DNA of 64,000 nucleotides from Parazoarcus communis (GCF_003111665.1 NZ_CP022188.1:1054001-1118000), one strand, 5' to 3'; positions 9,074-18,718 are shown, counted from the stretch's first letter. Notes: generated from the letters alone by a model not told the origin. Numbers and translations: made by a program.

Positions 9074-10204
9074 GTGAGTCTGCGCACAGGTCAATCCACT
9101 TCGTCCGACCCGCTTCAGGCAGTGCGGGAGCTGCATCGAGCGATTGCGCAGCCAGACATGGCACTGGTTCTGTTCTTCTGCTCCAGCCGTTTCGAACTCG
9201 ATGAGCTTGCCACCGCGATCAATCATCATTTTGGCGACACTCCCGTCATCGGCTGCACCACCGCGGGCGAAATCGGCCCGGCAGGCATTTGTGAAGGCAG
9301 CCTGAGTGGCGCCAGTTTTTCGTCGGCGTCCTTCGTTGCCGGCAGCGCGCACATTGACGGCCTGAAAGCGGTCGTGCCCGAGCAGATCGAGGCGGTCGCT
9401 ACCGAACTGCGCGAGCAAGTCGGCAATGGCCGCGGGAACAGCTTTGCCCTGCTCCTGACAGACGGCTTGTCCGGTCGCGAAGAGCCCATCGCCCACGCGT
9501 TTCAGGCCGCACTCGGTGACGTTCCGATGGTTGGCGCTTCGGCCGGTGACGACCAGCGCCTGGCTGCGACCCACGTGTTCGCCGACGGAGCGTTCAGAAG
9601 CGACTCCGCTGCATTCGTTGTGCTGAGGACATCACTGCCGTTCAAGGTGTTTCGCAGCCATCATTTTGCAGGGGGCGACGAAGCGCTCGTCGTGACCGAA
9701 GCCGACGCCGAACGGCGCATCGTCAGCGAGATCAATGGCCTCCCCGCCGCTGCCGAGTACGCACGCGCGGCAGGCCTCGGTACCGCCGATCTGAACACGA
9801 CGCGCTTTGTGCGGACGCCGCTGGTCGTGCGAATCAGGGGCAACGACTATGTACGGGCGGTCGGCAGAGTCAATGCCGACGGCAGCTTGCAGCTGTTCAG
9901 CGCCATCGAACCCGGCGTGGTCCTGCGCGTCGCCCACAGCGTGGGAATGACGGAGATTCGCCGGGCCTTGTTTGAAGAACTGCGGCAACACGTGGGCGAA
10001 CCTTCGATGGTGCTGGGATTCGACTGTCTTCACTGCAAGCTCGAAGCACAGGTCGGTGAGTTCCATGGCGCGATCGAGAAGCTGTTCATGGACAATCACG
10101 TCGTCGGGTTCAGCAGCTACGGGGAGCAGTTCATGGGCATTCACGTCAATCAGACCATGACCGGGGTCGCGATTGGCAAGACGGAGGTCAAGTGCGATGC
10201 ATAG
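9074..10204 (+). CDS. FIST domain sensory protein
   Basis: A 376-residue soluble protein with FIST_N followed by FIST_C. Family features are the VIGCTTAGEIG segment (about residue 58), FALLLTDGLSG and VGASAGDD, and in the C-terminal part FDCLHCKLE and HVVGFSSYGEQF. FIST proteins are ligand-sensing modules usually linked to signal transduction output. The start is GTG at 9074 with only a weak ribosome site. The gene overlaps the start of the PAS-GGDEF gene by 8 nt, suggesting a sensor-cyclase pair. The ligand is unknown. Confidence 0.85.
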   Translation: MSLRTGQSTSSDPLQAVRELHRAIAQPDMALVLFFCSSRFELDELATAINHHFGDTPVIGCTTAGEIGPAGICEGSLSGASFSSASFVAGSAHIDGLKAVVPEQIEAVATELREQVGNGRGNSFALLLTDGLSGREEPIAHAFQAALGDVPMVGASAGDDQRLAATHVFADGAFRSDSAAFVVLRTSLPFKVFRSHHFAGGDEALVVTEADAERRIVSEINGLPAAAEYARAAGLGTADLNTTRFVRTPLVVRIRGNDYVRAVGRVNADGSLQLFSAIEPGVVLRVAHSVGMTEIRRALFEELRQHVGEPSMVLGFDCLHCKLEAQVGEFHGAIEKLFMDNHVVGFSSYGEQFMGIHVNQTMTGVAIGKTEVKCDA

Positions 10205-11324
10205 CGATCCCAACGCCAGTGAACTCGTTGCCCTTCAGGGCGAAGTGGCCCGTCTCAAGAAAGTGGTTGCAGCACTGGTTGCACGCGCCGAAAACGCGTC
10301 CGATCTCACGAACTCCGATTTCGGGGTTTTCCAGGCCACCTTGCTGCTCGAAGACCAGGTACGCAGTCGCACACAGGAACTCCGCGCCGCACTGCACAGG
10401 CTTGAAACCACAAACCGGGCGCTGGATGAATCCAATGCCCTGTTTCAGGCAATTTTCGACCTGATGCCCAATCCGGTCGCCCTGTCGTCGATGCAAGACG
10501 CCACCTTGCTGAAGGTCAGCCGAAGCTTTGCCGACTTCTTCGGCTATCGACCGGCGGAGATGGTCGGCAAGCGCACGGGGCCGGACGGACTAAAGTTCTG
10601 GTCCGATCTCGGCCAACGCGCACAGTATCGTGCCGCGGCTGAAGCGGCCATGGGCGAGACGGTCAGGTTCGAAGGCGAGGCATTGCGCCGGGACGGCAGC
10701 GTCGCACAAGTCGTGCTCACGGGCAGGACCATCGACGTCTGCGGGAAACGTTTTCTGATGACGGACGTGCGCGACGTAACCGAGGAAGCCCGTCAGGGCG
10801 CGCATCTGCGCTCGCTGTCCGAGCACGATGCGCTGACCGGCCTGCCCAACCGGCGACTGTTTCTCGAGCGTCTGAATCAGGCCATGACGCAAGCGCGGCA
10901 GAACGCTTCACCCTTGGCCGTTTGTTATCTCGACCTTGACGGTTTCAAGGAGGTCAATGACCGGCTCGGGCATCAGGCAGGAGATGACGTTCTGGTCGAA
11001 GCGGCGAACAGATTGGTGGCGGCCGTGCGGGGGAGCGACACGGTTGGCCGGCTTGGGGGCGACGAATTTGCGATTCTGCTCCCCGGGCTCCCCTCATCCG
11101 GCAACTTCGACGAGATCCTCCGTCGCATTCTGGATACGGTCAGGCATCCATACGCATTGAAGGCGGGCACTGTGGATGGCATCGGCGCGAGCATCGGGTT
11201 CACCGTGTACCCGGACGACGACGTGCCGGCCCAGACGCTGCTGGAACACGCGGATCAGAGCATGTATGCAGTGAAGCGCACGGGCAAGAATCATTTCCGT
11301 CGCTTCAGGGGCAACACGCCCTGA
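10197..11324 (+). CDS. PAS-GGDEF diguanylate cyclase
   Basis: A 375-residue cytoplasmic protein: N-terminal coiled coil (about 1-80), PAS domain (about 85-205) and a GGDEF domain with the intact motif LGGDEF near residue 295 and an inhibitory I-site RGSD five residues before it. It should make c-di-GMP from two GTP and show product inhibition. No transmembrane segment, so it is soluble. The ATG at 10197 has GGAGG 7 nt upstream, inside the FIST gene, supporting translational coupling. Stops 2 nt from the convergent LysR gene end. Confidence 0.92.
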   Translation: MHSDPNASELVALQGEVARLKKVVAALVARAENASDLTNSDFGVFQATLLLEDQVRSRTQELRAALHRLETTNRALDESNALFQAIFDLMPNPVALSSMQDATLLKVSRSFADFFGYRPAEMVGKRTGPDGLKFWSDLGQRAQYRAAAEAAMGETVRFEGEALRRDGSVAQVVLTGRTIDVCGKRFLMTDVRDVTEEARQGAHLRSLSEHDALTGLPNRRLFLERLNQAMTQARQNASPLAVCYLDLDGFKEVNDRLGHQAGDDVLVEAANRLVAAVRGSDTVGRLGGDEFAILLPGLPSSGNFDEILRRILDTVRHPYALKAGTVDGIGASIGFTVYPDDDVPAQTLLEHADQSMYAVKRTGKNHFRRFRGNTP

Positions 11325-11326
11325 GC

Positions 11327-12280
11327 TCAGGCCACGCGCCGCAAGCTAGGGGTTGCCGGTGCCGCACGGGCCGCACGCACGATCCGTTCGCGGAACCAGC
11401 GGCATTCGGCGGAGTGCTGGGTGCGGTCGTGCCACAACAGGTAGTAAGCCATCGACGGTAGTTCGACCGGCGCGGGCACGATGCTGAGCGGCAGCATGGT
11501 GGTGTAGTGCTCGGCGAAGCGCGCGGGTGCGGTGAAGATCAGGTCGGAGTTGATCAGCATGAAGGGCGCCATGTGAAACTACGGCACATGGGCCACCACG
11601 TTGCGACGCATACGCTCGCGCGCGAGGAAAACATCGACCACGCCACGCTGCCCGACCGAATACGGCGTGGGCACGACATGATCCGCCCCCAGCCAGTCGG
11701 ACATGCTGAGCTGGCCGGTGGCGAGCGGATGGCCGGTGCGCATCATCACCACCATGCGGTCTTCAAACAGCGGGGCCGTGCGCAGGTGATCGGGGGGGTT
11801 GGGCCAGTTGCCAATGACGAGGTCGAGCTCGCCGGATTCGAGCGCACGCGGGTAGTCCGAGTTTTGCGTCATCGAGTGGAAGGCAATCTGCGCCTTGGGC
11901 GCCAGCTTGTGCACGTCGGTGACGACTTCGCCCAGCAGCATGGCGTTGAGGTAGTCAGGGGTGGCCACGTTGAAGCTGCGGCGGGTGCTCGCGGGGTCGA
12001 ATCCGGTCGGGCCTTCGGCGATGCGCTCGATCTGTTCGAGCACGATGCGGATCGGCTCGAGCAGTTCGGCGCCGCGCTCGGTCGGCGTCATGCCGCCACG
12101 CGAGCGCACCAGCAGCGGGTCGCCGGTGATGTCACGCAGGCGCTTGAGTGCGGTGCTGACCGCCGGTTGCGACAGGTTGAGACGGCGCGCGGCGCGCGAC
12201 ACGCTGCCTTCGGTGAGCAGTACATGCAGTACGCGCAGCAGGTGTGCGTCGAGTGAATCCCAGGTGCATCCGTTGGCCAT
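11327..12280 (-). pseudogene. LysR-family regulator interrupted by an in-frame amber codon
   Basis: The N-terminal 233 residues (11579-12280) form the LysR winged helix (GSVSRAARRLNLSQPAVSTALKR split over residues 25-47) and most of the ligand domain, then a TAG at 11579-11581. The same frame continues for over 80 residues to 11327 with normal LysR C-terminal sequence (MLINSDLIFTAP). No frame change occurs, so one base substitution explains the break; with the codon read through, the length of about 317 is normal for the family. It follows urtE by 35 nt on the same strand. A sequencing error or a true loss cannot be told apart here. Confidence 0.85.
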
Positions 12281-12315
12281 AGTGATTCTCCTGTACGGGC
12301 CACCTGGGCCCGGTG

Positions 12316-13008
12316 TTAGACGGCGAGCGCCTCGCGCACGCCGTCGACGTCCATGTTTTCACCCGCGCCACGCATGACGATTTCGCCACGTTCCATGACA
12401 AGATACTGGTCGGACAGCGCACGTGCAAAATCGTAATACTGTTCCACCAGCAGGATGGCCATTTCGCCGGTGGCGGCCAGGCTGCGGATGGCGCGTTCGA
12501 TATCCTTGATGATGGAGGGCTGAATGCCCTCTGTAGGCTCGTCAAGGATGAGCAGTTTGGGGCCGAAGGCAAGCGCCCGGCCGATGGCAAGCTGTTGTTG
12601 CTGACCACCGGAGAGGTCGCCGCCGCGCCGGCCCATCATCTGCTTGAGGACCGGAAACATGTCGAAGATGCGCGCGGGAATGCTTTCGCCGCTGGGGCGG
12701 GTGGCCAGCCCCATGTGCAGGTTTTCTTCGACGGTGAGGCGCGGAAAGATCTCGCGGCCCTGGGGTACATAGCCGATGCCGGCGCGCACGCGGTTATACG
12801 ATGGTGCGCGGGTGATGTCCTGCGCACCAAAGTGGATCGAACCGCTGGCTGCCGGGACGAGGCCCATCAGTGTCTTGAGCAGCGTGGTTTTGCCCACACC
12901 GTTGCGCCCAAGCAGGGTCGTCACCTTGCCCACCGGGACCTCAAACGAGAGACCGCGCAGGATGTGACTGCCACCGTAGTACTGATTCAGGTTGTCGACT
13001 TTCAGCAT
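12316..13008 (-). CDS. urtE: Urea ABC transporter ATP-binding protein UrtE
   Basis: A 230-residue ATPase of the branched-chain/urea type: Walker A GRNGVGKTT, signature LSGGQQQQL, Walker B LLILDEPTEGIQPS. The EPTEGIQPS(I)IKDI segment is characteristic of UrtE rather than LivF. One of two ATPases of the five-part urea importer with UrtD. Last urt gene in transcription order, separated from urtD by a 271-nt spacer that carries a large hairpin repeat. Confidence 0.92.
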   Translation of the reverse strand: MLKVDNLNQYYGGSHILRGLSFEVPVGKVTTLLGRNGVGKTTLLKTLMGLVPAASGSIHFGAQDITRAPSYNRVRAGIGYVPQGREIFPRLTVEENLHMGLATRPSGESIPARIFDMFPVLKQMMGRRGGDLSGGQQQQLAIGRALAFGPKLLILDEPTEGIQPSIIKDIERAIRSLAATGEMAILLVEQYYDFARALSDQYLVMERGEIVMRGAGENMDVDGVREALAV

Positions 13009-13126
13009 GATATTTTCCTTTCGGCGCTTCCTGGCTTATGGCCTGGGGCCTTGGGTCAGGGTTTTATTAGCAAGAATCGGGCGCGGTTTTCTGGATTCAA
13101 AATAAATTCTTGGTTGGATGCCGGCC

Positions 13127-13248
13127 GTGCTACTAACGCCAGCTATGCCGGGTGTTTGTGCAGTGGGCGAGGACTGTCCGAGCGAGTGACACGAGCGAGT
13201 TCCGCAGCCCATGGAAGAAATACCCCGCGTGACCGCCGTTAGCAGCAC
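13127..13248. repeat. Large hairpin repeat with 46-nt core, copy 1 (urtD-urtE spacer)
   Basis: The core at 13165-13210 is 46 nt, begins GGGCGAGGACTGTCC, contains CGAGCGAGT twice (4 nt apart) and ends TTCCGCAGCCC. It is identical to the core at 15453-15498. It is flanked by imperfect inverted arms, 13127-13157 and 13218-13248 (23 of 31 positions complementary). It resembles REP-type intergenic elements of betaproteobacteria. Confidence 0.8.
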
Positions 13249-13279
13249 ACTCCACACACACCAAAACAGAAACAGAACA

Positions 13280-14143
13280 CTAACGCCCCAGATAAACCTC
13301 AATCACCCGCGGATCCGCCTGCACGGTAGCCAAGTCGCCCTCAGCCAGCACAGAGCCTTCACACAACACGGTGACCTTGCCGCCCAGTGCCTCGACGAAG
13401 GCCATGTCGTGCTCGACCACCATCAGCGAGTGCTTGCCTGCGAGGCTGACAAAGAGCTCGGCGGTGCGTTCGGTTTCATCGTCGGTCATGCCGGCGACCG
13501 GCTCGTCCAGCAACAGGAGGCGCGGCTCCTGCATCAGCAGCATGCCGATCTCCAGCCACTGCTTCTGACCGTGCGAGAGCAGGCCGGCGCTGCGGTCGGC
13601 CTCCTTGTCCAGCCGGATCTGCTTCAGCACATCGCTGATACGGTCGCGCTCGTCGTCGAACAGACTCGCGAACAGGCTGCGGCGCACGCGCTTGTCCGCC
13701 TTCATCGCCAGTTCGAGGTTCTCGAACGCGGTATGCTTCTCAAAAATCGTTGGTTTCTGGAACTTCCGGCCAATACCGGCGTGCGCGATCTGCGGCTCGG
13801 TCATGCGCGTCAGGTCGATGGTCTGGCCAAAGAACGCCTTGCCCTCGTCCGGCCGCGTCTTGCCGGTGATCACATCCATCATCGTGGTCTTGCCCGCGCC
13901 ATTGGGGCCGATGATGCAGCGCAGCTCGCCGGCATCGATGGTGAGCGAGAGCTTGTTCAGCGCCCGAAAGCCATCAAAACTGACCGTGATGTCGTCCAGA
14001 TACAGGATGACGTTGTGCGAAAGATCGAGCTCGCCGGTCACCAGGTGACTGGTCGTTGCCTCGCTCTCCCATTGCTCGCGAAGGTTGCCTGCGTTGGCCG
14101 TGGCTTCGTTTGCGGCGCGCTCGATATCGGTGGTCGGCATCAT
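13280..14143 (-). CDS. urtD: Urea ABC transporter ATP-binding protein UrtD
   Basis: A 287-residue ATPase with an N-terminal extension of about 45 residues, then Walker A GPNGAGKTT, the non-canonical signature LLSHGQKQWLEIGM and Walker B LLLLDEPVAGMTDDE, all typical of UrtD/LivG-like proteins. Its start overlaps the urtC stop by 4 nt (ATGA). It supplies energy for urea import together with UrtE, UrtB and UrtC. Confidence 0.92.
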   Translation of the reverse strand: MMPTTDIERAANEATANAGNLREQWESEATTSHLVTGELDLSHNVILYLDDITVSFDGFRALNKLSLTIDAGELRCIIGPNGAGKTTMMDVITGKTRPDEGKAFFGQTIDLTRMTEPQIAHAGIGRKFQKPTIFEKHTAFENLELAMKADKRVRRSLFASLFDDERDRISDVLKQIRLDKEADRSAGLLSHGQKQWLEIGMLLMQEPRLLLLDEPVAGMTDDETERTAELFVSLAGKHSLMVVEHDMAFVEALGGKVTVLCEGSVLAEGDLATVQADPRVIEVYLGR

Positions 14144-15339
14144 GCCCTTGCTCCCTTGGCTGAGGAATTGGCCGGCGTGGTGTGATCGGTTTCAGTCTGC
14201 GGGCGAACGGCCGCTTCACTCGCCACCGCGCTGTCCGGCCCCTTTCGCGCGCGCAGCTTGCGCCACAGACCGACCACGCCATCCGGCAGGTAGAGCGTGA
14301 CTGCGATGAAGAGGAAACCGAGGAAGAACGGCCAGTATTCCGGGACGGTGACGGTGAAGTAACTCTTGGCCAGATTGACGATACCCGCGCCGAGCACCGC
14401 ACCGATCAGCGTGCCGCGCCCGCCTACAGCCACCCAGACTGCCAGCTCGATGGAGTTGGCCGGGCTCATCTCCGACGGGTTGATGATGCCCACCTGCGGC
14501 ACATACAGCGCACCGGCCAGACCGCACAGCACGGCCGACAGCGTCCAGATGAAGAGCTTGTAGTGCAGCGGGTTGTAGCCGATGAACATGACGCGGGATT
14601 CGGCATCGCGAATCGCGGCAAGCACGCGGCCGAACCGCGAACTCACCAGGTAGCGGCCGAGGATCAGGCAGGCGACCAGCAGTGCGGCCGACAACGCGAA
14701 AAGGGTGACGCGCATTTCCGGGGAGGTGATGCTGTAGCCGAGGATGCGCTTGAAGTCGGTAAAGCCGTTGTTGCCACCAAAGCCGGTTTCATTGCGGAAG
14801 AAGAGCAGCATCGCGGCGTAGGTGAGCGCCTGGGTGATGATGGAGAAATACACCCCCTTGATGCGCGAGCGGAAGGCAAAGTAGCCAAAGATGAAGGCGA
14901 CCACGCCGGGCAGCGCCATGGCAAGGAAGATGGCCCACAGGAAGGAATCCGAACCGGCCCAGTACCAGGGCAGTTCCTTCCAGTCGAGAAAGACCATGAA
15001 GTCGGGCAGATCGGAGCCGTAACTGCCGTCACGACCGATCTGGCGCATCAGGTACATGCCGAAGGCGTAACCACCGAGGGCGAAGAACAGCCCGTGACCG
15101 AGGCTGAGGATGCCCGCATACCCCCAGATCAGGTCCATCGCCACGGCAACTACCATGTAGCACAGGATCTTGCCGAGCAGGCTGATGGTATAGGCCGAGA
15201 GATGCAGCGGACTCGATTCGGGCAGCATCAGGTGAGCTGCCGGAATGCCGATCCAGGTGATGGCGGCGAAGATCGCGAGCGCAATCCAGCCGCTTCTCGG
15301 CATGCTCTGGATCAGTCTTACGGTAAATGGGGTGCGCAT
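14140..15339 (-). CDS. urtC: Urea ABC transporter permease UrtC
   Basis: A 399-residue inner-membrane permease of the branched-chain type with eight to ten predicted helices. The segments GYAGILSLGHGLFFALGGYAFG (split around residue 75-97) and RDAESRVMFIGYN are conserved in LivM/UrtC. The C-terminal tail is hydrophilic. It pairs with UrtB. It follows urtB after a 205-nt spacer carrying the second hairpin repeat and is coupled to urtD. Confidence 0.92.
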   Translation of the reverse strand: MRTPFTVRLIQSMPRSGWIALAIFAAITWIGIPAAHLMLPESSPLHLSAYTISLLGKILCYMVVAVAMDLIWGYAGILSLGHGLFFALGGYAFGMYLMRQIGRDGSYGSDLPDFMVFLDWKELPWYWAGSDSFLWAIFLAMALPGVVAFIFGYFAFRSRIKGVYFSIITQALTYAAMLLFFRNETGFGGNNGFTDFKRILGYSITSPEMRVTLFALSAALLVACLILGRYLVSSRFGRVLAAIRDAESRVMFIGYNPLHYKLFIWTLSAVLCGLAGALYVPQVGIINPSEMSPANSIELAVWVAVGGRGTLIGAVLGAGIVNLAKSYFTVTVPEYWPFFLGFLFIAVTLYLPDGVVGLWRKLRARKGPDSAVASEAAVRPQTETDHTTPANSSAKGARA

Positions 15340-15427
15340 GAGCGACTCCTTGAGTTTTCAATCAAACCGTCGGCAAGCAGACGGTCGTGCCTGCGATTGC
15401 GACGGGCGGGGTGATGCTCCACTGCTG

Positions 15428-15523
15428 GAGAAGGTCGGGTGTGTTTGCGTAAGGGCGAGGACTGTCCGAGCGAGTGACACGAGCGAGTTCCGCAGCCCTG
15501 GAGCAAATACACCCGACCTTCTC
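15428..15523. repeat. Large hairpin repeat with 46-nt core, copy 2 (urtB-urtC spacer)
   Basis: The 46-nt core at 15453-15498 is identical to copy 1. Here the flanking arms, 15428-15448 and 15503-15523, pair over 21 bp with one non-Watson-Crick position, so the whole element can fold into one long hairpin. Arm sequences differ from copy 1, sharing only an inner cGGGTGT-like part. Confidence 0.85.
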
Positions 15524-15544
15524 ACTCGTGGCACTGCACCAGAA

Positions 15545-17164
15545 TCAGCTATCCGCAAACCGCCCCTTCAGCGCAAAGATCCCCTGAGGCCGCTTCTGGA
15601 TGAAGATGATGATGAACACCAGCACCAGAATCTTCGCGATCACCGCGCCCGCCCAGCCTTCGAGGAATTTGGCCACGATGCCCAGACCAAGCGCCGCCCA
15701 CACTGCACCGGCCAGCTGGCCGACACCGCCGAGCACCACCACCATGAAAGCATCGACGATGTAGCCCGTGCCCATGGCCGGACCGACGTTGGCAATCTGC
15801 GACAGGGCCAGGCCACCAAGACCGGCCACGCCCGAACCGATGGCAAAAGCCAGCGTATCGACACGTGCGGTCGGCACCCCGACACAACCCGCCATCGGAC
15901 GGTTCTGGGTCACGGCGCGGACGAACATGCCGAGCCGGGTCTTCTGCATCATCAGCCAGATCAGCACCAGCACGAAGCCGGCAAAACCGATGATCACGAT
16001 ACGGTTGAACGGCAGCACCACGCCGGCTGCGAGCTCGATCCCGCCCGACATCCAGCTCGGGTTGGCCAGCTCGAGGTTCTGCGGCCCGAAGATCACGCGC
16101 GCAGCCTGGATCAGCACCAGCGACAGACCCCAGGTCGCGAGCAGGCTCTCCAGCGGGCGGCCATAGAGGTGGCGCAGCACCAGGCGCTCCATCGCGATGC
16201 CTACCAGTGCAGCAGCGAAGAAGGCTGCGGGGACGGCCGCGACCACGTACCAGTCGACATAGGCAGGAAGATAATTGCGAAACAGCCCCTGCACCATGAA
16301 GGTGGCGTAAGCGCCGACCATCAGCAGCTCGCCATGGGCCATGTTGATGATGCCCATCACGCCGTAGGTGATGGCGAGGCCCAGCGCCGCAAGCAGCAGG
16401 ATGGAGCCCAGCGACAAACCGGAGAACACGGTACCGATCGTCTGCGCGGTGGCGATGCGGCCCTCGATGGCGCGGATGGCCTCTTCGGCCGCGTCACGGA
16501 CCTTGGCGTCGGGCTCGACCCAGGTGGCTTGCTTGCCCTCGCCCTGCTTCTCAAGCAGCGCGGCGAGCATGTTCTTGACGGCGGGATCGGACGATTCGCC
16601 GAGGGCCTCGACCGCCTTCAGGCGCTTGGCCGCATCGGCAGAACCCAGGTTGATCCGGGCTGCGGCGCGGCTGATCACGCTGCGTACAGCCTCATCCTGT
16701 TCGCTGGCGAGGGTACGCTCGAACAGCGGCAACAGCGCTTCGCTGGCGTTCTCGATCAGCACGTTGGCGCTGGCCAGACGCGTTGCTGCATCGGGTGAAA
16801 CCAGCTCGAACGCAGCGTTCGCGGTGGCGATCGAGCGCCGCACTCGGTTATTCACGGTAATGGTATCGACATCGGCGACGGCGATTTCGAGGGCTTCACC
16901 GCTGGCGGCATCGCGCACGGTCTCGCCATCGAGAATCACGACCTTGTCAGCTGCCACGCCCAGATTGCCGGCCTCAAGCGCGTTCACCACACGGCGGGCA
17001 TCCTCGCTGCCATCCACGCCAAGTGCTTCAATCGTACTGATGCGGCTAGAGAAGTCACCGGCAAAGCCGGCGACCAGCGCAGGATCGAGCGCGGCGCGGG
17101 CGGGACTGGAGAGGGCGACAAGGGTGGCGAAGAGCAGCGCGAGCCGCATCAGCAATCGGTTCAT
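15545..17164 (-). CDS. urtB: Urea ABC transporter permease UrtB
   Basis: A 539-residue permease. The ATG at 17164 is chosen because GGAG precedes it and a signal peptide follows (to about residue 24, ending ARA). A periplasmic N-terminal domain of about 210 residues, rich in Ala and HEAT-like helical pairs, precedes a LivH-like membrane domain whose GVMGIINMAHGELLM stretch is diagnostic. The long N-terminal domain is normal for proteobacterial UrtB. Located 182 nt downstream of urtA. Confidence 0.92.
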   Translation of the reverse strand: MNRLLMRLALLFATLVALSSPARAALDPALVAGFAGDFSSRISTIEALGVDGSEDARRVVNALEAGNLGVAADKVVILDGETVRDAASGEALEIAVADVDTITVNNRVRRSIATANAAFELVSPDAATRLASANVLIENASEALLPLFERTLASEQDEAVRSVISRAAARINLGSADAAKRLKAVEALGESSDPAVKNMLAALLEKQGEGKQATWVEPDAKVRDAAEEAIRAIEGRIATAQTIGTVFSGLSLGSILLLAALGLAITYGVMGIINMAHGELLMVGAYATFMVQGLFRNYLPAYVDWYVVAAVPAAFFAAALVGIAMERLVLRHLYGRPLESLLATWGLSLVLIQAARVIFGPQNLELANPSWMSGGIELAAGVVLPFNRIVIIGFAGFVLVLIWLMMQKTRLGMFVRAVTQNRPMAGCVGVPTARVDTLAFAIGSGVAGLGGLALSQIANVGPAMGTGYIVDAFMVVVLGGVGQLAGAVWAALGLGIVAKFLEGWAGAVIAKILVLVFIIIFIQKRPQGIFALKGRFADS

Positions 17165-17346
17165 TGCAGGCTCCATCGGATCATCCGCCCAAACAGGGCG
17201 AAGTCGGAACAATCAATTACGGCCGGGCCAAGGTGAGTCCCCTGGCCGGAAAACACGGCTCCGGGCACATCCCCGGAGCACAGCCCGGCGCGACACATGC
17301 GCAGCGGGCACCGGCAAGCGTCAGATGACGATCGCCGGTCCTTTCA

Positions 17347-18603
17347 TCAAAGCCCCTGCTTGCCTTCGTTGCCGGCAATGAACGGGCTCCAGGGCTGGGC
17401 ACGGATCGGCGACTTCGTCTTCCACACCACGTCGAACTGACCGTCGGCGCGCACTTCACCGATGTAGACCGGCTTGTGCAGGTGGTGGTTGGTCTTGTCC
17501 ATGGTCAGGGTGAAGCCCGACGGTGCCTTGAAGGTCTGGCCGCCAAGCGCAGCGATCACCTTGTCGGTATCGGTGCTCTTGGCCTTCTCGACCGCCTGCT
17601 TCCACATGTAGATACCGACGTAGGTCGCTTCCATCGGGTCGTTGGTGACCACGGTGTCGGCGTTCGGCACACCGTTCTTCTTCGCCCAGGCCTTGTACTT
17701 GGAGATGAAGGAATCGTTCTCGGGGTTCTTCACCGTCATGAAGTAGTTCCAGGCGGCAAGGTGACCGACCAGCGGCTTGGTATCGACGCCGCGCAGCTCT
17801 TCTTCACCCACCGAGAACGCCACCACCGGCACGTCCGTCGCCTTCAGGCCAGCGTTGCCCAGTTCTTTGTAGAAGGGCACGTTGGAGTCGCCGTTGATGG
17901 TCGAGATGACCGCCGTCTTCTTGCCTTCGGACGCGAACTTCTTGATGTTGGCGATGATGGTCTGGTAGTCGGAATGGCCGAAGGGGGTGTAGTCCTCCAT
18001 GATGTCCGACTCGGCCACGCCCTTGCTCTTGAGGAAGGCGCGCAGGATCTTGTTGGTCGTGCGCGGATACACGTAGTCGGTGCCGAGCAGCACGAAACGC
18101 TTGGCCGAGCCGCCCTCTTCGCTCATCAGGTATTCCACGGCGGGAATGGCCTGCTGGTTGGGGGCAGCACCGGTGTAGAACACGTTCTTCTCAAGCTCTT
18201 CGCCTTCGTACTGTACCGGGTAGAAGAGCAGACCGTTGAGCTCCTTGAACACCGGGTTCACCGACTTGCGGCTCACCGAGGTCCAGCAGCCGAACACTGC
18301 GGCCACCTTGTCCTGCGCCACGAGCTGGCGGGCCTTCTCGGCGAACAGCGGCCAGTTGGAAGCGGGGTCGACCACCACAGGCTCGAGCATCTTGCCCATC
18401 ACGCCGCCCTTGGCGTTGATCTCTTCGATCGTCATCAGCGCAACGTTCTTCAGCGCGGTCTCGGAGATGGCCATCGTGCCCGAGAGCGAGTGCAGGATGC
18501 CGACCTTGATGGTGTCGGCTGCATGTGCGCCAATCGGCGCGCCGATCGCTGCAATGGAAGCGGAAAGGGCCAGTGCCTTGATGAAGCTGCGACGAGTCTG
18601 CAT
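17347..18603 (-). CDS. urtA: Urea-binding periplasmic protein UrtA
   Basis: Periplasmic receptor of 418 residues. The signal peptide carries a twin-arginine motif (TRRSFIK) and ends near residue 28 (GAHAAD), so Tat export is likely. The mature start IKVGILHSLSGTMAISE and the segments GCWTSVSRKSVNPVF and YPVQYEGEE are typical of UrtA rather than amino-acid receptors. First gene of urtABCDE. Its 115-nt leader contains a GCATTGC/GCAATGC hairpin (18634-18653) and the palindrome at 18684. Confidence 0.94.
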   Translation of the reverse strand: MQTRRSFIKALALSASIAAIGAPIGAHAADTIKVGILHSLSGTMAISETALKNVALMTIEEINAKGGVMGKMLEPVVVDPASNWPLFAEKARQLVAQDKVAAVFGCWTSVSRKSVNPVFKELNGLLFYPVQYEGEELEKNVFYTGAAPNQQAIPAVEYLMSEEGGSAKRFVLLGTDYVYPRTTNKILRAFLKSKGVAESDIMEDYTPFGHSDYQTIIANIKKFASEGKKTAVISTINGDSNVPFYKELGNAGLKATDVPVVAFSVGEEELRGVDTKPLVGHLAAWNYFMTVKNPENDSFISKYKAWAKKNGVPNADTVVTNDPMEATYVGIYMWKQAVEKAKSTDTDKVIAALGGQTFKAPSGFTLTMDKTNHHLHKPVYIGEVRADGQFDVVWKTKSPIRAQPWSPFIAGNEGKQGL

Positions 18604-18683
18604 GTGGGTCTCCCAGTAATCGGTAGTAGGAGCGCATTGCTGCGCTGCAATGCCAGATTAGGGATTCACCGCTGGAACAGGAA

Positions 18684-18699
18684 TACGCAAGATTGCGTA
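18684..18699. promoter_or_regulatory. Perfect palindrome upstream of urtA
   Basis: TACGCAA-GA-TTGCGTA, 7-bp arms with a 2-nt centre, 81 nt upstream of the urtA start. It has the form of an operator for a dimeric regulator; the regulator is unknown. Confidence 0.4.
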
Positions 18700-18718
18700 G
18701 GCGGGGCAAGACCGTGCC

